From Janthinobacterium sp. PAMC25594 (GTDB taxonomy: Bacteria; Pseudomonadota; Gammaproteobacteria; Burkholderiales; Burkholderiaceae_D), in NCBI RefSeq assembly GCF_019443505.1, contig NZ_CP080377.1, forward strand, positions 6,076,001 through 6,140,000: a DNA stretch of 64,000 bases, written 5' to 3'. The translations under genes were made by a program, and so were the position numbers. The notes under the pieces are model-generated. The model was not told where the DNA came from, did no database searches, and saw only the letters and a list, made by a program, of their open reading frames with translations. Positions within the stretch are counted from its first letter, which is position 1. Each line of letters starts with the position of its first letter. Below are positions 19,239 to 28,860 of the stretch, one piece after another.

Positions 19239-19266
19239 GAACTTCTTGCAGCGGGCCAACTCTATA
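19239..19266 (+). promoter_or_regulatory. Probable sigma-E promoter of rpoE
   Basis: GAACTT at 19239-19244, a 16-nt spacer, then TCTATA at 19261-19266. This closely matches the extracytoplasmic sigma-E consensus (GAACTT, about N16, TCTRA). It lies directly before rpoE, consistent with the autoregulation known for rpoE in E. coli. Initiation near 19272 would leave a 37-nt leader before GTG 19310. Confidence 0.7.
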
Positions 19267-19309
19267 TCCATACAGGCGCCCACGCTGCATGCGAACGGGG
19301 ACATCGGGC

Positions 19310-19912
19310 GTGAGGACAGAGCGCGAGTATGATCAGTTGCTGGTCGAGCGGGTGCAGGCTGGCGACAAACGGGCATTCGATGTGCTGGTATCGAAATATC
19401 AGCGCCGCTTGATGCGCCTGGTGTCGCGACTTGTGCATGACCCGGCGGAGGCCGAAGATGTGGTGCAGGAAACCTTTATCAAGGCCTATCGGGCGCTGCG
19501 CCATTTTCGCGGCGATGCCGCCTTTTATACCTGGTTGTATCGCATCGGCATCAATACGGCCAAGAATTATCTCGTCACGCAGGGGCGGCGCGCCGCCACG
19601 TCCAGCGATGCCGACGCCGAGCACGCGGAGTCCTTCGATGACGGCAATAAATTGCGTGACAACAATACGCCCGAATCGGTGCTGGCCAGCAAGCAGATTG
19701 CAGCCACAGTCAACGCGGCCATGGAGGTGCTGCCCATCGAGCTGCGCACGGCCATCGTGCTGCGCGAGATCGAGGGCCTCAGCTATGAAGAGATTTCGGA
19801 GATCATGGCGTGCCCCATCGGCACCGTGCGCAGCCGCATTTTCCGCGCGCGCGAAGTGATCGCAGAGAAATTGAAACCGTTGTTGGATATGCCGATTGAC
19901 AAGCGCTGGTAA
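19310..19912 (+). CDS. rpoE: RNA polymerase sigma factor RpoE
   Basis: 200 residues from GTG 19310 (read MRTEREYDQLLVERVQAGDKR). An ATG at 19289 is in frame and would add seven residues, but GTG gives the usual family length and leaves room for the predicted start site. Region 2 (FDVLVSKYQRRLMRLVSRLV, AEDVVQETFIKAYRAL) and region 4 (LPIELRTAIVLREIEGLSYEEI) are intact. It directs transcription of envelope-stress genes and is normally held by RseA, encoded next. A sigma-E-like promoter precedes it. Confidence 0.95.
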   Translation: MRTEREYDQLLVERVQAGDKRAFDVLVSKYQRRLMRLVSRLVHDPAEAEDVVQETFIKAYRALRHFRGDAAFYTWLYRIGINTAKNYLVTQGRRAATSSDADAEHAESFDDGNKLRDNNTPESVLASKQIAATVNAAMEVLPIELRTAIVLREIEGLSYEEISEIMACPIGTVRSRIFRAREVIAEKLKPLLDMPIDKRW

Positions 19913-19984
19913 TCTGCGGAGTATGAGGTTGGCATGGCTGCGTCCGGTTTCCGCAACTATCCTCTTGAAATGGCAGGACCCATC

Positions 19985-20308
19985 ATGGATACGCATACAC
20001 GATTGCACGAGACGATTTCCGCCCTGGCCGATGGCGAGCTGGCGGCGAGCGAACTCGAACTGGCTTTTGCCGCCCTCGACACGGATGAGGGGCGGCAAGC
20101 CTGGGATGCCTATCGCCTGATCGGCGACGTGCTGCGCTCGGAGCAGTGCGGCCATGCCCTGAGTGCCCAATTCGACGCGTGCCTGGCCAGCCGGCTGGCC
20201 GCCGAGCCGGCGCCTGACGAGCCGGTTGTCCAGGCGGAGCCATTGCTGCCCATCGTGCCGCCGGGCGCCGCCGAGCCGCTGGAGGCGGGGCCGCTGGCGC
20301 AACGCTAG
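19985..20308 (+). CDS. rseA: RseA-type anti-sigma-E factor, short and without a membrane segment
   Basis: 107 residues from ATG 19985 (MDTHTRLHETISALADGELA), preceded by CAGGACC. An in-frame upstream ATG at 19934 is less likely. The N-terminal half fits the RseA sigma-binding domain (ISALADGELAASELELAFAAL, AWDAYRLIGDVLRSE). RseA is normally a single-pass inner-membrane protein, and a periplasmic tail is cut by DegS. Here the C-terminal part is Pro/Ala/Glu-rich and ends without any hydrophobic stretch, only 39 bp before the insertion-sequence target site. No rseB is present before degQ. Either this lineage uses a soluble form or the gene has lost its 3' half. Confidence 0.8.
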   Translation: MDTHTRLHETISALADGELAASELELAFAALDTDEGRQAWDAYRLIGDVLRSEQCGHALSAQFDACLASRLAAEPAPDEPVVQAEPLLPIVPPGAAEPLEAGPLAQR

Positions 20309-20358
20309 CGCGCGGCATCCGCGGCATCTTATGCCAGGCGGGTCTTGATACTTAGAGC

Positions 20359-21840
20359 CACCCCTTTAAAGGTGTACATTGACAGCACCGTCTTTTAATA
20401 CCCGTGCCGTTGATACGTGGCGTCGCGCAACAGCGCCGGCCACGTAGCCTTTTTTTACTGTTTTTTTCGGGCCGCGAGGGTGTTTGCGCAGCGTTTTTGG
20501 TTTGGCGTAAGCGGCAATCTGAAGCAGTAATTTGCTCAGCTCTGATGCACACATGGCGTCGTAGCGCCGCCATGCTTTGGTTGGCACAGCCATCACCATG
20601 CCGGCATAGTGCGCCCGTACCTCCACGGCCACATAAAACGGCGATAGCTCAATGCCGCTGGCAACCAAGTCGTGCGCGGTGCTTACCGCGCGCTGCAAGA
20701 CAGTCAGCACGTTATAGGCCAGGATCGCGATACCGAACGCGAACAAGGCTGCGCGCGGGTGTCCGAGAGTCTTGACTTCACTGTGCAAGACCGATTCGAG
20801 CCGCTGGAACATTGTCTCGATCCGCCAGCGCTTGCTGTATAGGCGAGCAATGGCGCGTGCGCTGAAATGCTCTTTTGGTAGATTCGTCAGTAATCGGAGA
20901 ATCATTTCGCCATCGTTAGTGGGCTTGTAAAGTTGCAGTTCAATGCGACGTGATGCTACCTTCTGTCCTGTAGCTCCAGGGATGGCAACGCACTGTTCAA
21001 AGACGGCGCCGGTCGCGATTCTCCCTCGATATGTCAGCTCGTCGAGCGGTGCCGGATTGGGCGTACGACCGTGCTCACGCACGATGAAGGCACACCCACG
21101 GCGATCCCATTCGGACAGGATCATGCGCGTGCTGAAGTTGCGATCAGCAATCCACAGGTCGCCCGGATGCGAACGCTCTAGTAACGGCGGCATTACGGCG
21201 CGTTCCTGCGAGTGTGCATCTTCGCAAGGCTCCATATCGACGACCAGGCCCGAATCAGGGTCATACACCACAAGGGACTGGCCAGGCATTGCGGCGCCGC
21301 GAAAGGCGCGTAAAGGCTTCAACCGCTTTTCGCTTGCAGGCAAATGGTTACCGTCCACGATTCGGGTGCGGTAACCCGGAACCAGCGGTGCATTCCCCTG
21401 CAAAAATGGCGTGATCACATCTCCAAGGCGCTCGACGCTGCCGGTGACCAGAGCCCGTACCAGGTTCGGCTCGGTATGCTTGACCTTGTCATATAAAGCT
21501 TGCACCGAAACAGGCAAATCAGGGTAAGCCTGCGCTGCAGCGTGAAGCGATGGCCGCAGCCCAACTGCGACCACGGACATCAGTTCGACTGTCGTCGAGA
21601 ACAGTAGCTCCCTCTGGTATTGGGCGCCACGTTCACGCTCGAACAGTGCATCGACCCAAGCAGGATCGAGGGCACGTTGCAGCGCCAGCCTTGCCATTAC
21701 AGTCAGCGGGCTGATTTTTGCGCAGTGCGATACCACAGCATTCATCATCATGGCAGTTTCCTCCTGTCCCAGTTAGATGATGTTTGCTACAAAGAGTGCA
21801 GGTTTTATTTCATCTGTGGCGACGCACCTTTAAAGGGGTG
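20359..21840 (-). mobile_element. Complete IS4-family insertion sequence, 1482 bp, with 11-bp target duplication
   Basis: The ends are perfect 16-bp inverted repeats, CACCCCTTTAAAGGTG at the left and its complement at the right; the repeat is itself nearly palindromic. Identical 11-bp flanks, ATACTTAGAGC, lie at 20348-20358 and 21841-21851. A duplication of this length is typical of IS4-family elements. One transposase fills the element on the minus strand. Intact ends and an exact duplication point to a recent insertion. The target site spans the left edge of the MITE-like element at 21848. Confidence 0.92.
20366..21751 (-). CDS. IS4-family transposase
   Basis: A 461-residue DDE transposase. 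The first two acidic residues are in IVDGNHLP and IADRNFST, and the third in YSKRWRIETMFQRLES, which resembles the IS4 Y-R-E signature. It is full length with no stop or frameshift, so it may be active. The basic C-terminus (RKHPRGPKKTVKKGY) is suited to DNA contact. Its stop lies only 7 bp from the left end of the element. Confidence 0.93.
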   Translation of the reverse strand: MMMNAVVSHCAKISPLTVMARLALQRALDPAWVDALFERERGAQYQRELLFSTTVELMSVVAVGLRPSLHAAAQAYPDLPVSVQALYDKVKHTEPNLVRALVTGSVERLGDVITPFLQGNAPLVPGYRTRIVDGNHLPASEKRLKPLRAFRGAAMPGQSLVVYDPDSGLVVDMEPCEDAHSQERAVMPPLLERSHPGDLWIADRNFSTRMILSEWDRRGCAFIVREHGRTPNPAPLDELTYRGRIATGAVFEQCVAIPGATGQKVASRRIELQLYKPTNDGEMILRLLTNLPKEHFSARAIARLYSKRWRIETMFQRLESVLHSEVKTLGHPRAALFAFGIAILAYNVLTVLQRAVSTAHDLVASGIELSPFYVAVEVRAHYAGMVMAVPTKAWRRYDAMCASELSKLLLQIAAYAKPKTLRKHPRGPKKTVKKGYVAGAVARRHVSTARVLKDGAVNVHL

Positions 21841-21847
21841 ATACTTA

Positions 21848-22005
21848 GAGCCTATCCCAGTAGTGAGCGTCTTCTGCTGGCAGTTCATCAGGAGCGCGGA
21901 CAAGGCGTGAGGAGGACGCGTGGCGAGCCACGCGACGACGATCAACGCAGTCCCCGCTTCTGAGGGGCGCCAGCAGGGGATGTATTCATCTACTGGGATA
22001 GGCTC
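21848..22005. mobile_element. MITE-like palindromic element A, 158 bp
   Basis: Terminal inverted repeats GAGCCTATCCCAGTAG (21848-21863) and its complement (21990-22005) are perfect over 16 bp. A second matching block CTGCTGGC lies inside each end, and a hairpin CGCGTGGC-GA-GCCACGCG is at the centre (21917-21934), so the whole element can fold back. It is flanked by TTA (21845-21847 and 22006-22008), which would suit a 3-bp duplication by an IS5/IS1031-type transposase (inference). No coding capacity. The IS4-family element sits on its left boundary, so this element is older. The remaining 210 bp up to degQ should hold its promoter; a TTGACA lies in that stretch without a clear -10. Confidence 0.75.
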
Positions 22006-22214
22006 TTAAGCTGCTCCTGGCCCTCTTGACACCGGACTTCGGTACGATTGACACTGTGTGCAGGCAATATCTTGCTTTTGCGATATATTGTTGCTGCCAT
22101 GCGCGCTACCAGGTGTATTTGCCCCCGGGGTGCCGTCATGACGGCCAATCATGCACGCAGGTAATCGCCTGATCCGCGTTTTGATCCGTTTATATACTCG
22201 AAAAGATCCTTTCC

Positions 22215-23711
22215 ATGAAAAAAAACATATGTGCCGCCAGCAAGTCGTTTTCAGTGAAGACGCTTTCCGCTTTATTGTTCGGTACGGCTGGCGTTTTTTT
22301 TGCCCCGACCATGCTGGGCCTGGTGCCACAGGCGCAGGCCGCCGTGCCGGCCGTGAAACTGCCTGATTTCTCGGACCTGGTCGACGCCGTTGGCCCGGCC
22401 GTGGTGAATATCCGCACCACCGAGCGCCTGAAGATGACGGCGCCCGGCGCGGGCGGCCAGGATGAGCAGGAAATGCAGGAATTCCTGCGCCGCTTCTTTG
22501 GCGGCGCCATGCCGACGCCGCGCCAGCAGGCGCCGCGCGGCGGCCGTCGCGCCGTGCCGCAGGAGCAGGAAGTGCAGCGCGGTGTCGGTTCCGGCTTCAT
22601 TATTTCGGCTGATGGCTACGTGCTGAGCAATGCCCACGTGGTCGACGGCGCCGATGAAGTCTATGTGACCCTGACGGACAAGCGCGAATTCAAGGCCAAG
22701 GTCATCGGCGCCGATGCGCGCACCGACGTGGCCCTGCTGAAAATCGAGGGCGCCAATCTGCCGCGCCTGACCATCGGCGACTCGAACAAGATCCGCGTGG
22801 GCGAGTGGGTGATCGCCATCGGCTCGCCATTCAACCTGGAAAACACGGTAACGGCCGGCATCATTTCCGCCAAATCCCGCGACACGGGCGACTACCTGCC
22901 CCTGATCCAGAGCGACGTGGCCGTCAACCCCGGCAATTCGGGCGGTCCCCTGATCAATATGCGCGGCGAAGTGATCGGCATCAATTCGCAGATCGCCACC
23001 TTGTCCGGCGCCTACAATGGCATTTCGTTTGCCGTGCCCATCGATGAAGCCATGCGCGTGGGCGAGCAGCTGAAAAAGACGGGTAAAGTGGTGCGCGGCC
23101 GTATCGGCGTGCAGATCGGCGAAGTGAGCAAGGATGTGGCGCAATCGCTGGGCTTGCCCAACGCCAAGGGCGCGCAAGTGTCGATGGTGGAAGAGGGCGG
23201 CCCTGCCGACAAGGCGGGCATCAAGCCGGGCGACATCATCCTGAAATTCAATGGCGCGCCCATCGAGCGTTCATCCGACCTGCCGCGCCTGGTAGGCTCC
23301 GCCGCCGTCAACGGCAAGGCCACTGTCACCGTCTGGCGCAAGGGCGCGCAGCAGGATATTCCCGTCACCGTCGTCGAGCTGGAAGCCGAGAAAACGGCCA
23401 AGAAGGGTGCCAGGGAGCCGGAAGCGCAAGCCGTCAATGCACTGGGACTGAAGGTCAGCGACGTGCCGGCCGCGAAGAAGCAGGAACTGAAGATCGACGC
23501 GGGTGTGCTGGTCGACGACGCGGATGGCGTGGCGGCCCTGGCCGGCCTGCAGCCTGGCGACGTGATCTTGCAATTGAACAACGTTGCCGTGAAAGATGCC
23601 AAGCAGTTCAATGCCCTGGTGGCCAAGCTCGATCCGAAGAAGTCGTCGGCCGTGCTGGTGCGTCGTGGCGACGTGGCGCAATTCGTTTCGCTGCGTCCAT
23701 CGGCGAAGTAA
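22215..23711 (+). CDS. degQ: DegP/DegQ-family periplasmic serine endoprotease (MucD-like)
   Basis: 498 residues with a long signal peptide (to about residue 42, ending QAQAA). Trypsin-like domain: His in LSNAHVVDGA (about 141), Asp in ADARTDVALLKI (about 171), Ser in VNPGNSGGPLIN (about 241). Two PDZ domains follow (GRIGVQIGEVSKD and the C-terminal GVLVDDADGVAALAGLQPGD). The family degrades and refolds misfolded envelope proteins. Its place behind rpoE-rseA is typical of the beta-proteobacterial stress locus, although two mobile elements now separate it from them. No sigma-E-type promoter was recognised directly upstream. Confidence 0.95.
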   Translation: MKKNICAASKSFSVKTLSALLFGTAGVFFAPTMLGLVPQAQAAVPAVKLPDFSDLVDAVGPAVVNIRTTERLKMTAPGAGGQDEQEMQEFLRRFFGGAMPTPRQQAPRGGRRAVPQEQEVQRGVGSGFIISADGYVLSNAHVVDGADEVYVTLTDKREFKAKVIGADARTDVALLKIEGANLPRLTIGDSNKIRVGEWVIAIGSPFNLENTVTAGIISAKSRDTGDYLPLIQSDVAVNPGNSGGPLINMRGEVIGINSQIATLSGAYNGISFAVPIDEAMRVGEQLKKTGKVVRGRIGVQIGEVSKDVAQSLGLPNAKGAQVSMVEEGGPADKAGIKPGDIILKFNGAPIERSSDLPRLVGSAAVNGKATVTVWRKGAQQDIPVTVVELEAEKTAKKGAREPEAQAVNALGLKVSDVPAAKKQELKIDAGVLVDDADGVAALAGLQPGDVILQLNNVAVKDAKQFNALVAKLDPKKSSAVLVRRGDVAQFVSLRPSAK

Positions 23712-23724
23712 CTATGTGATCATC

Positions 23725-23752
23725 CCGCATTCCGGCCACAGCCGGGATGCGG
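23725..23752 (+). terminator. Hairpin after degQ
   Basis: 11-bp arms CCGCATTCCGG and CCGGGATGCGG with one G-T pair and a 6-nt loop. No T-run follows, so it may be a weak or Rho-assisted terminator; it ends 13 bp before the glutaredoxin-like gene. Confidence 0.5.
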
Positions 23753-23765
23753 TATCCTGCCCGCC

Positions 23766-24011
23766 ATGCATTTCACTCTCTATTCCCGCAGTTATTGTCA
23801 CCTTTGCCAGGACATGCTCGACGCCCTGCTCCTGTTGCAGCCGCCTGACAAACCGTTTACGGTGGACGTGATCGATATCGATGCGGCGCCCGATGCGAGC
23901 TTGCTGGCCCGCTTCGATGAGCTGGTGCCGGTGCTGTTCGGCGACCTGGCCCAACCCGAGCTATGCCATTATTTTCTGGACGAGGCCGCCGTGCTGCGCT
24001 GCCTGGTGTAG
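23766..24011 (+). CDS. Glutaredoxin-like protein (DUF836 type)
   Basis: An 81-residue protein with the glutaredoxin-like N-terminus MHFTLYSRSYCHLCQDML, containing CHLC near residues 11-14, and the cis-Pro segment ELVPVLFGD. It matches the small glutaredoxin-like DUF836 proteins often found just before lepA. It is cytoplasmic, and the substrate is unknown. Confidence 0.85.
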   Translation: MHFTLYSRSYCHLCQDMLDALLLLQPPDKPFTVDVIDIDAAPDASLLARFDELVPVLFGDLAQPELCHYFLDEAAVLRCLV

Positions 24012-24125
24012 CTTTAATGCCAATATTGACACTGCATTGCAGCATTCCGCTGCCGGAAACAGCTGAAAATGTCGGCTTGCCCGCTGCCGGCCTCTGAAAG
24101 ACGGGCTTTCCGCTCTGAAATCCGG

Positions 24126-24227
24126 TAAAATGGGGAGGTCGAAAAAGCTACTGTCCGAGGCAGCAGCTTCTGTCGCTTCAAAAGCGCTCGCCTGGGCATG
24201 CAGATGTCCTGCTCGGAGCGCTTTTTT
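24126..24227 (+). ncRNA. Candidate small RNA or leader ahead of lepA
   Basis: In the 315-bp non-coding gap before lepA, TAAAAT at 24126-24131 could be a -10 box (no good -35). A small hairpin (AGCTACTG to CAGCAGCT, 24146-24168) follows, then a terminator-like stem pairing AAAAGCGCTC (24180-24189) with GAGCGCTTTT (24216-24225) that runs into six Ts (24222-24227). The predicted product would be about 90 nt. It could be a free small RNA or an attenuator for lepA-lepB. No family was recognised. The rest of the gap shows nothing. Confidence 0.4.
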
Positions 24228-24326
24228 CATCATGAGCGGGGCGCCTGGTTTTGGCCCTCTTTGGCCCGGACATGATCCCCTTGATTCCTGTTAAAGCAGT
24301 GTTGTCACTCGCACATATATTAGTTA

Positions 24327-26117
24327 ATGAATAACATACGCAACTTCTCCATCATCGCCCATATTGACCACGGTAAATCGACCCTGGCTGACCGCATCAT
24401 TCAATTGTGCGGCGGCTTGTCCGACCGCGAGATGGAGGCGCAGGTGCTCGATTCGATGGATCTGGAGCGCGAGCGCGGCATTACCATCAAGGCGCAAACG
24501 GCGGCCCTGCACTACAAGGCGCGCAATGGCCAGATCTACAACCTGAACCTGATCGATACGCCGGGCCACGTCGACTTCAGCTATGAAGTGTCGCGCTCGC
24601 TGTCGGCGTGCGAAGGCGCACTGCTGGTGGTGGACGCGTCGCAAGGCGTGGAAGCGCAAACGGTCGCCAACTGCTACACGGCGCTGGACCTGGGCGTGGA
24701 AGTGGTGCCCGTCCTGAACAAGATCGACTTGCCGAACGCGGATCCACCGAACGCCATTGCCGAGATCGAAGACGTGATCGGCATCGACGCGGCCGACGCC
24801 GTGCATTGCTCGGCCAAGACGGGCTTCGGCGTGCTGGACGTGCTCGAGCAACTGATCGTCAAGGTGCCGCCACCGAAGGGCGACCCCGATGCGCCGCTGC
24901 AGGCGCTGATCGTCGATTCCTGGTATGACGCCTATGTGGGCGTGGTGATGCTGGTGCGCGTGGTCAACGGCACCCTGAAACCGAAAGACAAGATCCGCTT
25001 GATGGCCACCGATTCGGTGCAGCTGGTGGAAGACATCGGCGTGTTCTCGCCCCGTTCGCAATCCTTGCCGCAACTCTCCGCTGGCCAGGTGGGCTTCATC
25101 ATCGCCGGCATCAAGGAATTGAAAGCGGCGAAAGTGGGCGATACCGTCACCCTGGTCAGCCGTCCTGCCGCCGCGCCATTGCCGGGCTTCAAGGAAGTGC
25201 AGCCGCAAGTGTTCGCCGGCCTGTTCCCTGTGGAAGCGAACCAGTACGACGCGCTGCGCGACTCGCTGGAAAAGCTGAAACTGAATGACGCGGCCCTGAT
25301 GTACGAGCCGGAAGTGTCGCAGGCGCTGGGCTTCGGCTTCCGCTGCGGCTTCCTGGGCTTGCTGCACATGGAAATCGTGCAGGAACGCCTCGAGCGCGAG
25401 TTCGACATGGACCTGATCACCACGGCGCCCACCGTGGTGTATGAAGTGATCCAGCGTGACGGCACCTTGATCAACGTCGACAATCCATCGAAGATGCCCG
25501 ATCCGTCGCGCATCGAGGAAGTGCGCGAGCCTATCGTCACCGTCAATCTGTACATGCCGCAAGAATACGTGGGCTCCGTGATTACCCTGTGTATCGGCAA
25601 GCGCGGCATCCAGATGGACATGAGCTACCACGGCCGCCAGGTCAAGCTGGTCTACGAAATGCCGATGGCCGAGATCGTGCTGGACTTCTTCGACCGCCTG
25701 AAATCGACATCGCGCGGCTATGCCTCGATGGATTACGAGTTCAAGGAATACCGCGCCGCCGACGTGGTCAAGGTCGACATGCTGATCAACAGCGAAAAAG
25801 TCGATGCGCTGGCCATCATCGTCCACCGTTCGAACAGCCAGTACCGTGGCCGCCAGGTGGCTGCCAAGATGCGCGAACTGATTCCGCGCCAGATGTTCGA
25901 CGTGGCGATTCAAGCGACCATCGGCGCCAACATCATTTCGCGCGAGAACGTGAAAGCCTTGCGCAAGAACGTCTTGGCCAAGTGCTATGGCGGCGACATC
26001 AGCCGCAAGAAAAAATTGCTGGAAAAACAAAAAGCGGGTAAGAAACGCATGAAGCAAGTGGGTTCCGTGGAGATCCCGCAAGAGGCATTCCTGGCAATTT
26101 TACAAGTGGATGGTTAA
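24327..26117 (+). CDS. lepA: Elongation factor 4 (LepA)
   Basis: 596 residues beginning [20 protein letters not shown]. GTPase motifs are visible: G1 HIDHGKST, G3 DTPGHVDF, G4 NKIDLP. The C-terminal LepA-specific domain is present ([29 protein letters not shown] region, then [15 protein letters not shown]). It is a ribosome-associated GTPase that acts on stalled or mis-translocated ribosomes. The stop is 3 bp from lepB, so the two form an operon. Confidence 0.98.
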   Translation: MNNIRNFSIIAHIDHGKSTLADRIIQLCGGLSDREMEAQVLDSMDLERERGITIKAQTAALHYKARNGQIYNLNLIDTPGHVDFSYEVSRSLSACEGALLVVDASQGVEAQTVANCYTALDLGVEVVPVLNKIDLPNADPPNAIAEIEDVIGIDAADAVHCSAKTGFGVLDVLEQLIVKVPPPKGDPDAPLQALIVDSWYDAYVGVVMLVRVVNGTLKPKDKIRLMATDSVQLVEDIGVFSPRSQSLPQLSAGQVGFIIAGIKELKAAKVGDTVTLVSRPAAAPLPGFKEVQPQVFAGLFPVEANQYDALRDSLEKLKLNDAALMYEPEVSQALGFGFRCGFLGLLHMEIVQERLEREFDMDLITTAPTVVYEVIQRDGTLINVDNPSKMPDPSRIEEVREPIVTVNLYMPQEYVGSVITLCIGKRGIQMDMSYHGRQVKLVYEMPMAEIVLDFFDRLKSTSRGYASMDYEFKEYRAADVVKVDMLINSEKVDALAIIVHRSNSQYRGRQVAAKMRELIPRQMFDVAIQATIGANIISRENVKALRKNVLAKCYGGDISRKKKLLEKQKAGKKRMKQVGSVEIPQEAFLAILQVDG

Positions 26118-26120
26118 TCA

Positions 26121-27038
26121 ATGAACCTGCAAGTGATTTTAGGAAATTTTGCTTTAATCCTGTTCGTGCTGATGGTGTTGACGGGCCTGGTCTGGTGCCT
26201 GGATGTGTTTTATCTGTCCAAGCAGCGCCGCAAGGCGGCCGACCGCGCCCTGGCGGAGTTCGATGCGCGCCAGTCCAAGCTGGCCGCCGAGGGCATCAAG
26301 TCCGATGCGGGCGGCAGCCGCGCGACCATCGAGGCGGCGCTGTTGCGCCAGCCGACCTGGGTCGAGTATTCGGGCAGCTTCTTCCCCGTCATCGCCCTCG
26401 TGTTCTGCCTGCGTTCGTTCCTGTACGAGCCGTTCAAGATCCCGTCGAGCTCGATGGTGCCGACCTTGCTGGTCGGTGATTTGATCCTGGTCAACAAGTT
26501 CACCTATGGCATCCGTTTGCCGATCGTCAACAAGCGCATCATTGAAGTCAATGATCCGCAACGCGGCGACGTGATGGTGTTCAAGTATCCGAAAGATATG
26601 TCGCAAGACTACATCAAGCGCGTGATCGGCGTACCCGGTGATAAAATCACCTATGAAAACAAGCGCTTGACGGTCAACGGCAAGGAAGTGCAGTACACCC
26701 CGCTGGACGACTACCTCGACGATGAAAGCACGGTCTACCACAAGCAGCTGGAAGAAAATCTGACGGGCGTGAGCCACCGCATCCTCAACGACGAGCCTGC
26801 TCCCACGTTGAACTTGCGCGAAGTGAAGGATTTCCCGCACAAGGATGCGTGCAACTACAACGAAGATGGTTTTACGTGTGTGGTGCCACAAGGCAACTAC
26901 TTCATGATGGGCGATAACCGCGACAATAGCGCGGACAGCCGCTACTGGGGCTTCGTGCCGAACGAGAACATCGTCGGCAAGGCTTTCCTGGTGTGGATGA
27001 ACTTCAGCAACCCGAAACGCGTGGGCGGCATCCACTAG
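26121..27038 (+). CDS. lepB: Signal peptidase I
   Basis: 305 residues. Two N-terminal membrane segments (about 8-28 and 85-102) precede the catalytic Ser in [14 protein letters not shown] (about residue 110) and the general-base Lys in [14 protein letters not shown] (about 174). The last box [16 protein letters not shown] is intact. It removes signal peptides on the periplasmic face of the inner membrane. It follows lepA after 3 bp, the conserved pair. Confidence 0.97.
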   Translation: MNLQVILGNFALILFVLMVLTGLVWCLDVFYLSKQRRKAADRALAEFDARQSKLAAEGIKSDAGGSRATIEAALLRQPTWVEYSGSFFPVIALVFCLRSFLYEPFKIPSSSMVPTLLVGDLILVNKFTYGIRLPIVNKRIIEVNDPQRGDVMVFKYPKDMSQDYIKRVIGVPGDKITYENKRLTVNGKEVQYTPLDDYLDDESTVYHKQLEENLTGVSHRILNDEPAPTLNLREVKDFPHKDACNYNEDGFTCVVPQGNYFMMGDNRDNSADSRYWGFVPNENIVGKAFLVWMNFSNPKRVGGIH

Positions 27039-27112
27039 GCCGCCCCTATGGCCGCCGCGCCGATTCCCCGCGCGGCGGCCAGCCGAATTACTCAGATGAT
27101 ACAGAAACAACA

Positions 27113-27928
27113 ATGAATCTTCAGCTATTGCAAACCCGTTTAGGCTATACGTTCCAGGATGCTGGCCTGTTGCAGCAAGCCTTGACGCATCGTAGCCACA
27201 GCAGTTTGCATAATGAGCGGCTGGAATTCCTCGGCGACTCCATTCTCAACTGCGTGGTCGCTTCCATCCTGTACGAACGCTTCAAGACCATCGACGAGGG
27301 CGACCTGTCGCGCTTGCGCGCGAATTTGGTGAAGCAGCAGTCGCTGTATGAAATCGCGCAAAAGCTGGAATTGTCGCAATTCCTGCGCCTCGGTGAAGGC
27401 GAGCTCAAATCGGGCGGTTTCCGCCGTCCCTCGATCCTCGCCGATACGCTGGAAGCCTTGCTGGGCGCGATTTTTCTCGATACGGGCTTCGATGCGGCCA
27501 GCACGGTGATCCGCGCCTTCTACATTCCCATCCTCGACTCGGTCGATCCGCAAACCCTGGGCAAGGATGCCAAGACCCTGCTGCAGGAGTTTTTGCAAAG
27601 CAAGAAAATTTCGCTGCCACAGTACAACGTGGTGGCCACCCATGGCGCCGCCCACAGCCAGGAATTCGAGATCGAATGCCTGGTGCCGAAATTGAATATC
27701 CAGGTCTACGGCCGTGGCGGAAGCCGCCGCGCCGGTGAGCAAGCCGCCGCCAAACTGGCGCTGGACGTGGCCGAGCAGGCGCTGTTGAAGTCGCCTGCCG
27801 CCAGCCGCAAGCCGAAACCGCGCGCCGCCCAGCTCAAACTGGCCGGCATTGCCACCATCCAGAGCGACGACGCGCAAGCTCCTGCAGCCCCGGCGATCGC
27901 CGCTCACACTAAACAGAATCGACACTAG
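27113..27928 (+). CDS. rnc: Ribonuclease III
   Basis: 271 residues from ATG 27113 ([20 protein letters not shown]). The open frame reaches back into lepB, but the family starts here. It has the signature [13 protein letters not shown], the second acidic site in [13 protein letters not shown], and a dsRNA-binding domain ([26 protein letters not shown]). A 40-residue basic and Ala/Pro-rich tail follows, longer than in E. coli. It processes rRNA precursors and other double-stranded RNA. It leads directly into era. Confidence 0.96.
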   Translation: MNLQLLQTRLGYTFQDAGLLQQALTHRSHSSLHNERLEFLGDSILNCVVASILYERFKTIDEGDLSRLRANLVKQQSLYEIAQKLELSQFLRLGEGELKSGGFRRPSILADTLEALLGAIFLDTGFDAASTVIRAFYIPILDSVDPQTLGKDAKTLLQEFLQSKKISLPQYNVVATHGAAHSQEFEIECLVPKLNIQVYGRGGSRRAGEQAAAKLALDVAEQALLKSPAASRKPKPRAAQLKLAGIATIQSDDAQAPAAPAIAAHTKQNRH

Positions 27929-27929
27929 C

Positions 27930-28832
27930 ATGATAGCCACCAAAATGCCCGACAACTTCCGCTGTGGCTATATCGCCATCGTGGGCCGCCCCAACGTGGG
28001 CAAATCGACCCTGATGAACGTGCTGATCGGCGCGAAGGTCAGCATCACTTCGCGCAAGGCGCAAACCACGCGCCACCGCATCACGGGCATCCAGACGGTG
28101 CCGGACGCGCAGTTCATCTACGTCGACACGCCCGGTTTCCAGACGCGCCACTCGAACGCGCTGAACAAGACGCTGAACAAGACCGTCACGAACACGCTGA
28201 TTTCCTCGGACGTGATTTTGTACGTGATCGAGGCGGGCACCTTCGGCCCGGCCGACCAGCAAGTGATGGACCTGCTGCCGAAGGAAGTGCCATGCATCCT
28301 CGTCATCAACAAATCCGACCGCGTCAAGGACAAGGCTGTATTGTTGCCGTTCGCGCAAAAGATCGCCGCCATGCGCGACTTCGCCGCCATCGTGCCCGTG
28401 TCCGCCAAGCTGCATTTCCAGCTGGAAGGCTTGCAGAACGAGATCAAGCGCTTCTTGCCGGAGAACCAGCCCATCTTTGGCCCGGACGACATCACGGACC
28501 GCAGCGAAAAATTCCTCGCCTCGGAAATCGTGCGCGAAAAACTGTTCCGCTTCGTGGGTGACGAACTGCCGTACACGAGCACCGTGCTGATCGAGAAATT
28601 CGAGCAGGAAGGCGATCTGCGCCGCGTGTTCGCCGCCATCCTGGTCGAGCGCGATACGCATAAATCCATGGTCATCGGCAACAAGGGCGCGCGCCTGAAG
28701 GAAGTCTCCACCCAGGCCCGCCTGGACATGGAAAAGCTGTTCGGCGGCCCCGTGTACCTGGAAATCTGGATCAAGGTCAAGTCGGGCTGGGCCGATAACG
28801 AGGCGGGCTTGCGCGCCTACGGCTACGAGTAA
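27930..28832 (+). CDS. era: GTPase Era
   Basis: 300 residues from ATG 27930 ([20 protein letters not shown]), one base after the rnc stop. G1 [10 protein letters not shown]3 DTPGFQT, G4 NKSD, and a C-terminal KH domain ([15 protein letters not shown]). Era binds the 3' end of 16S rRNA and helps 30S maturation; rnc-era-recO is a conserved order. Confidence 0.97.
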   Translation: MIATKMPDNFRCGYIAIVGRPNVGKSTLMNVLIGAKVSITSRKAQTTRHRITGIQTVPDAQFIYVDTPGFQTRHSNALNKTLNKTVTNTLISSDVILYVIEAGTFGPADQQVMDLLPKEVPCILVINKSDRVKDKAVLLPFAQKIAAMRDFAAIVPVSAKLHFQLEGLQNEIKRFLPENQPIFGPDDITDRSEKFLASEIVREKLFRFVGDELPYTSTVLIEKFEQEGDLRRVFAAILVERDTHKSMVIGNKGARLKEVSTQARLDMEKLFGGPVYLEIWIKVKSGWADNEAGLRAYGYE

Positions 28833-28860
28833 TCCGCAACCCGGGGGCGACGCTACACGC

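Noticed and set aside
24324..26081. Open frame of 585 codons opposite lepA
   Set aside because: Same antisense effect; composition is rich in His, Arg, Asp and Val with no family character, and lepA is certain.
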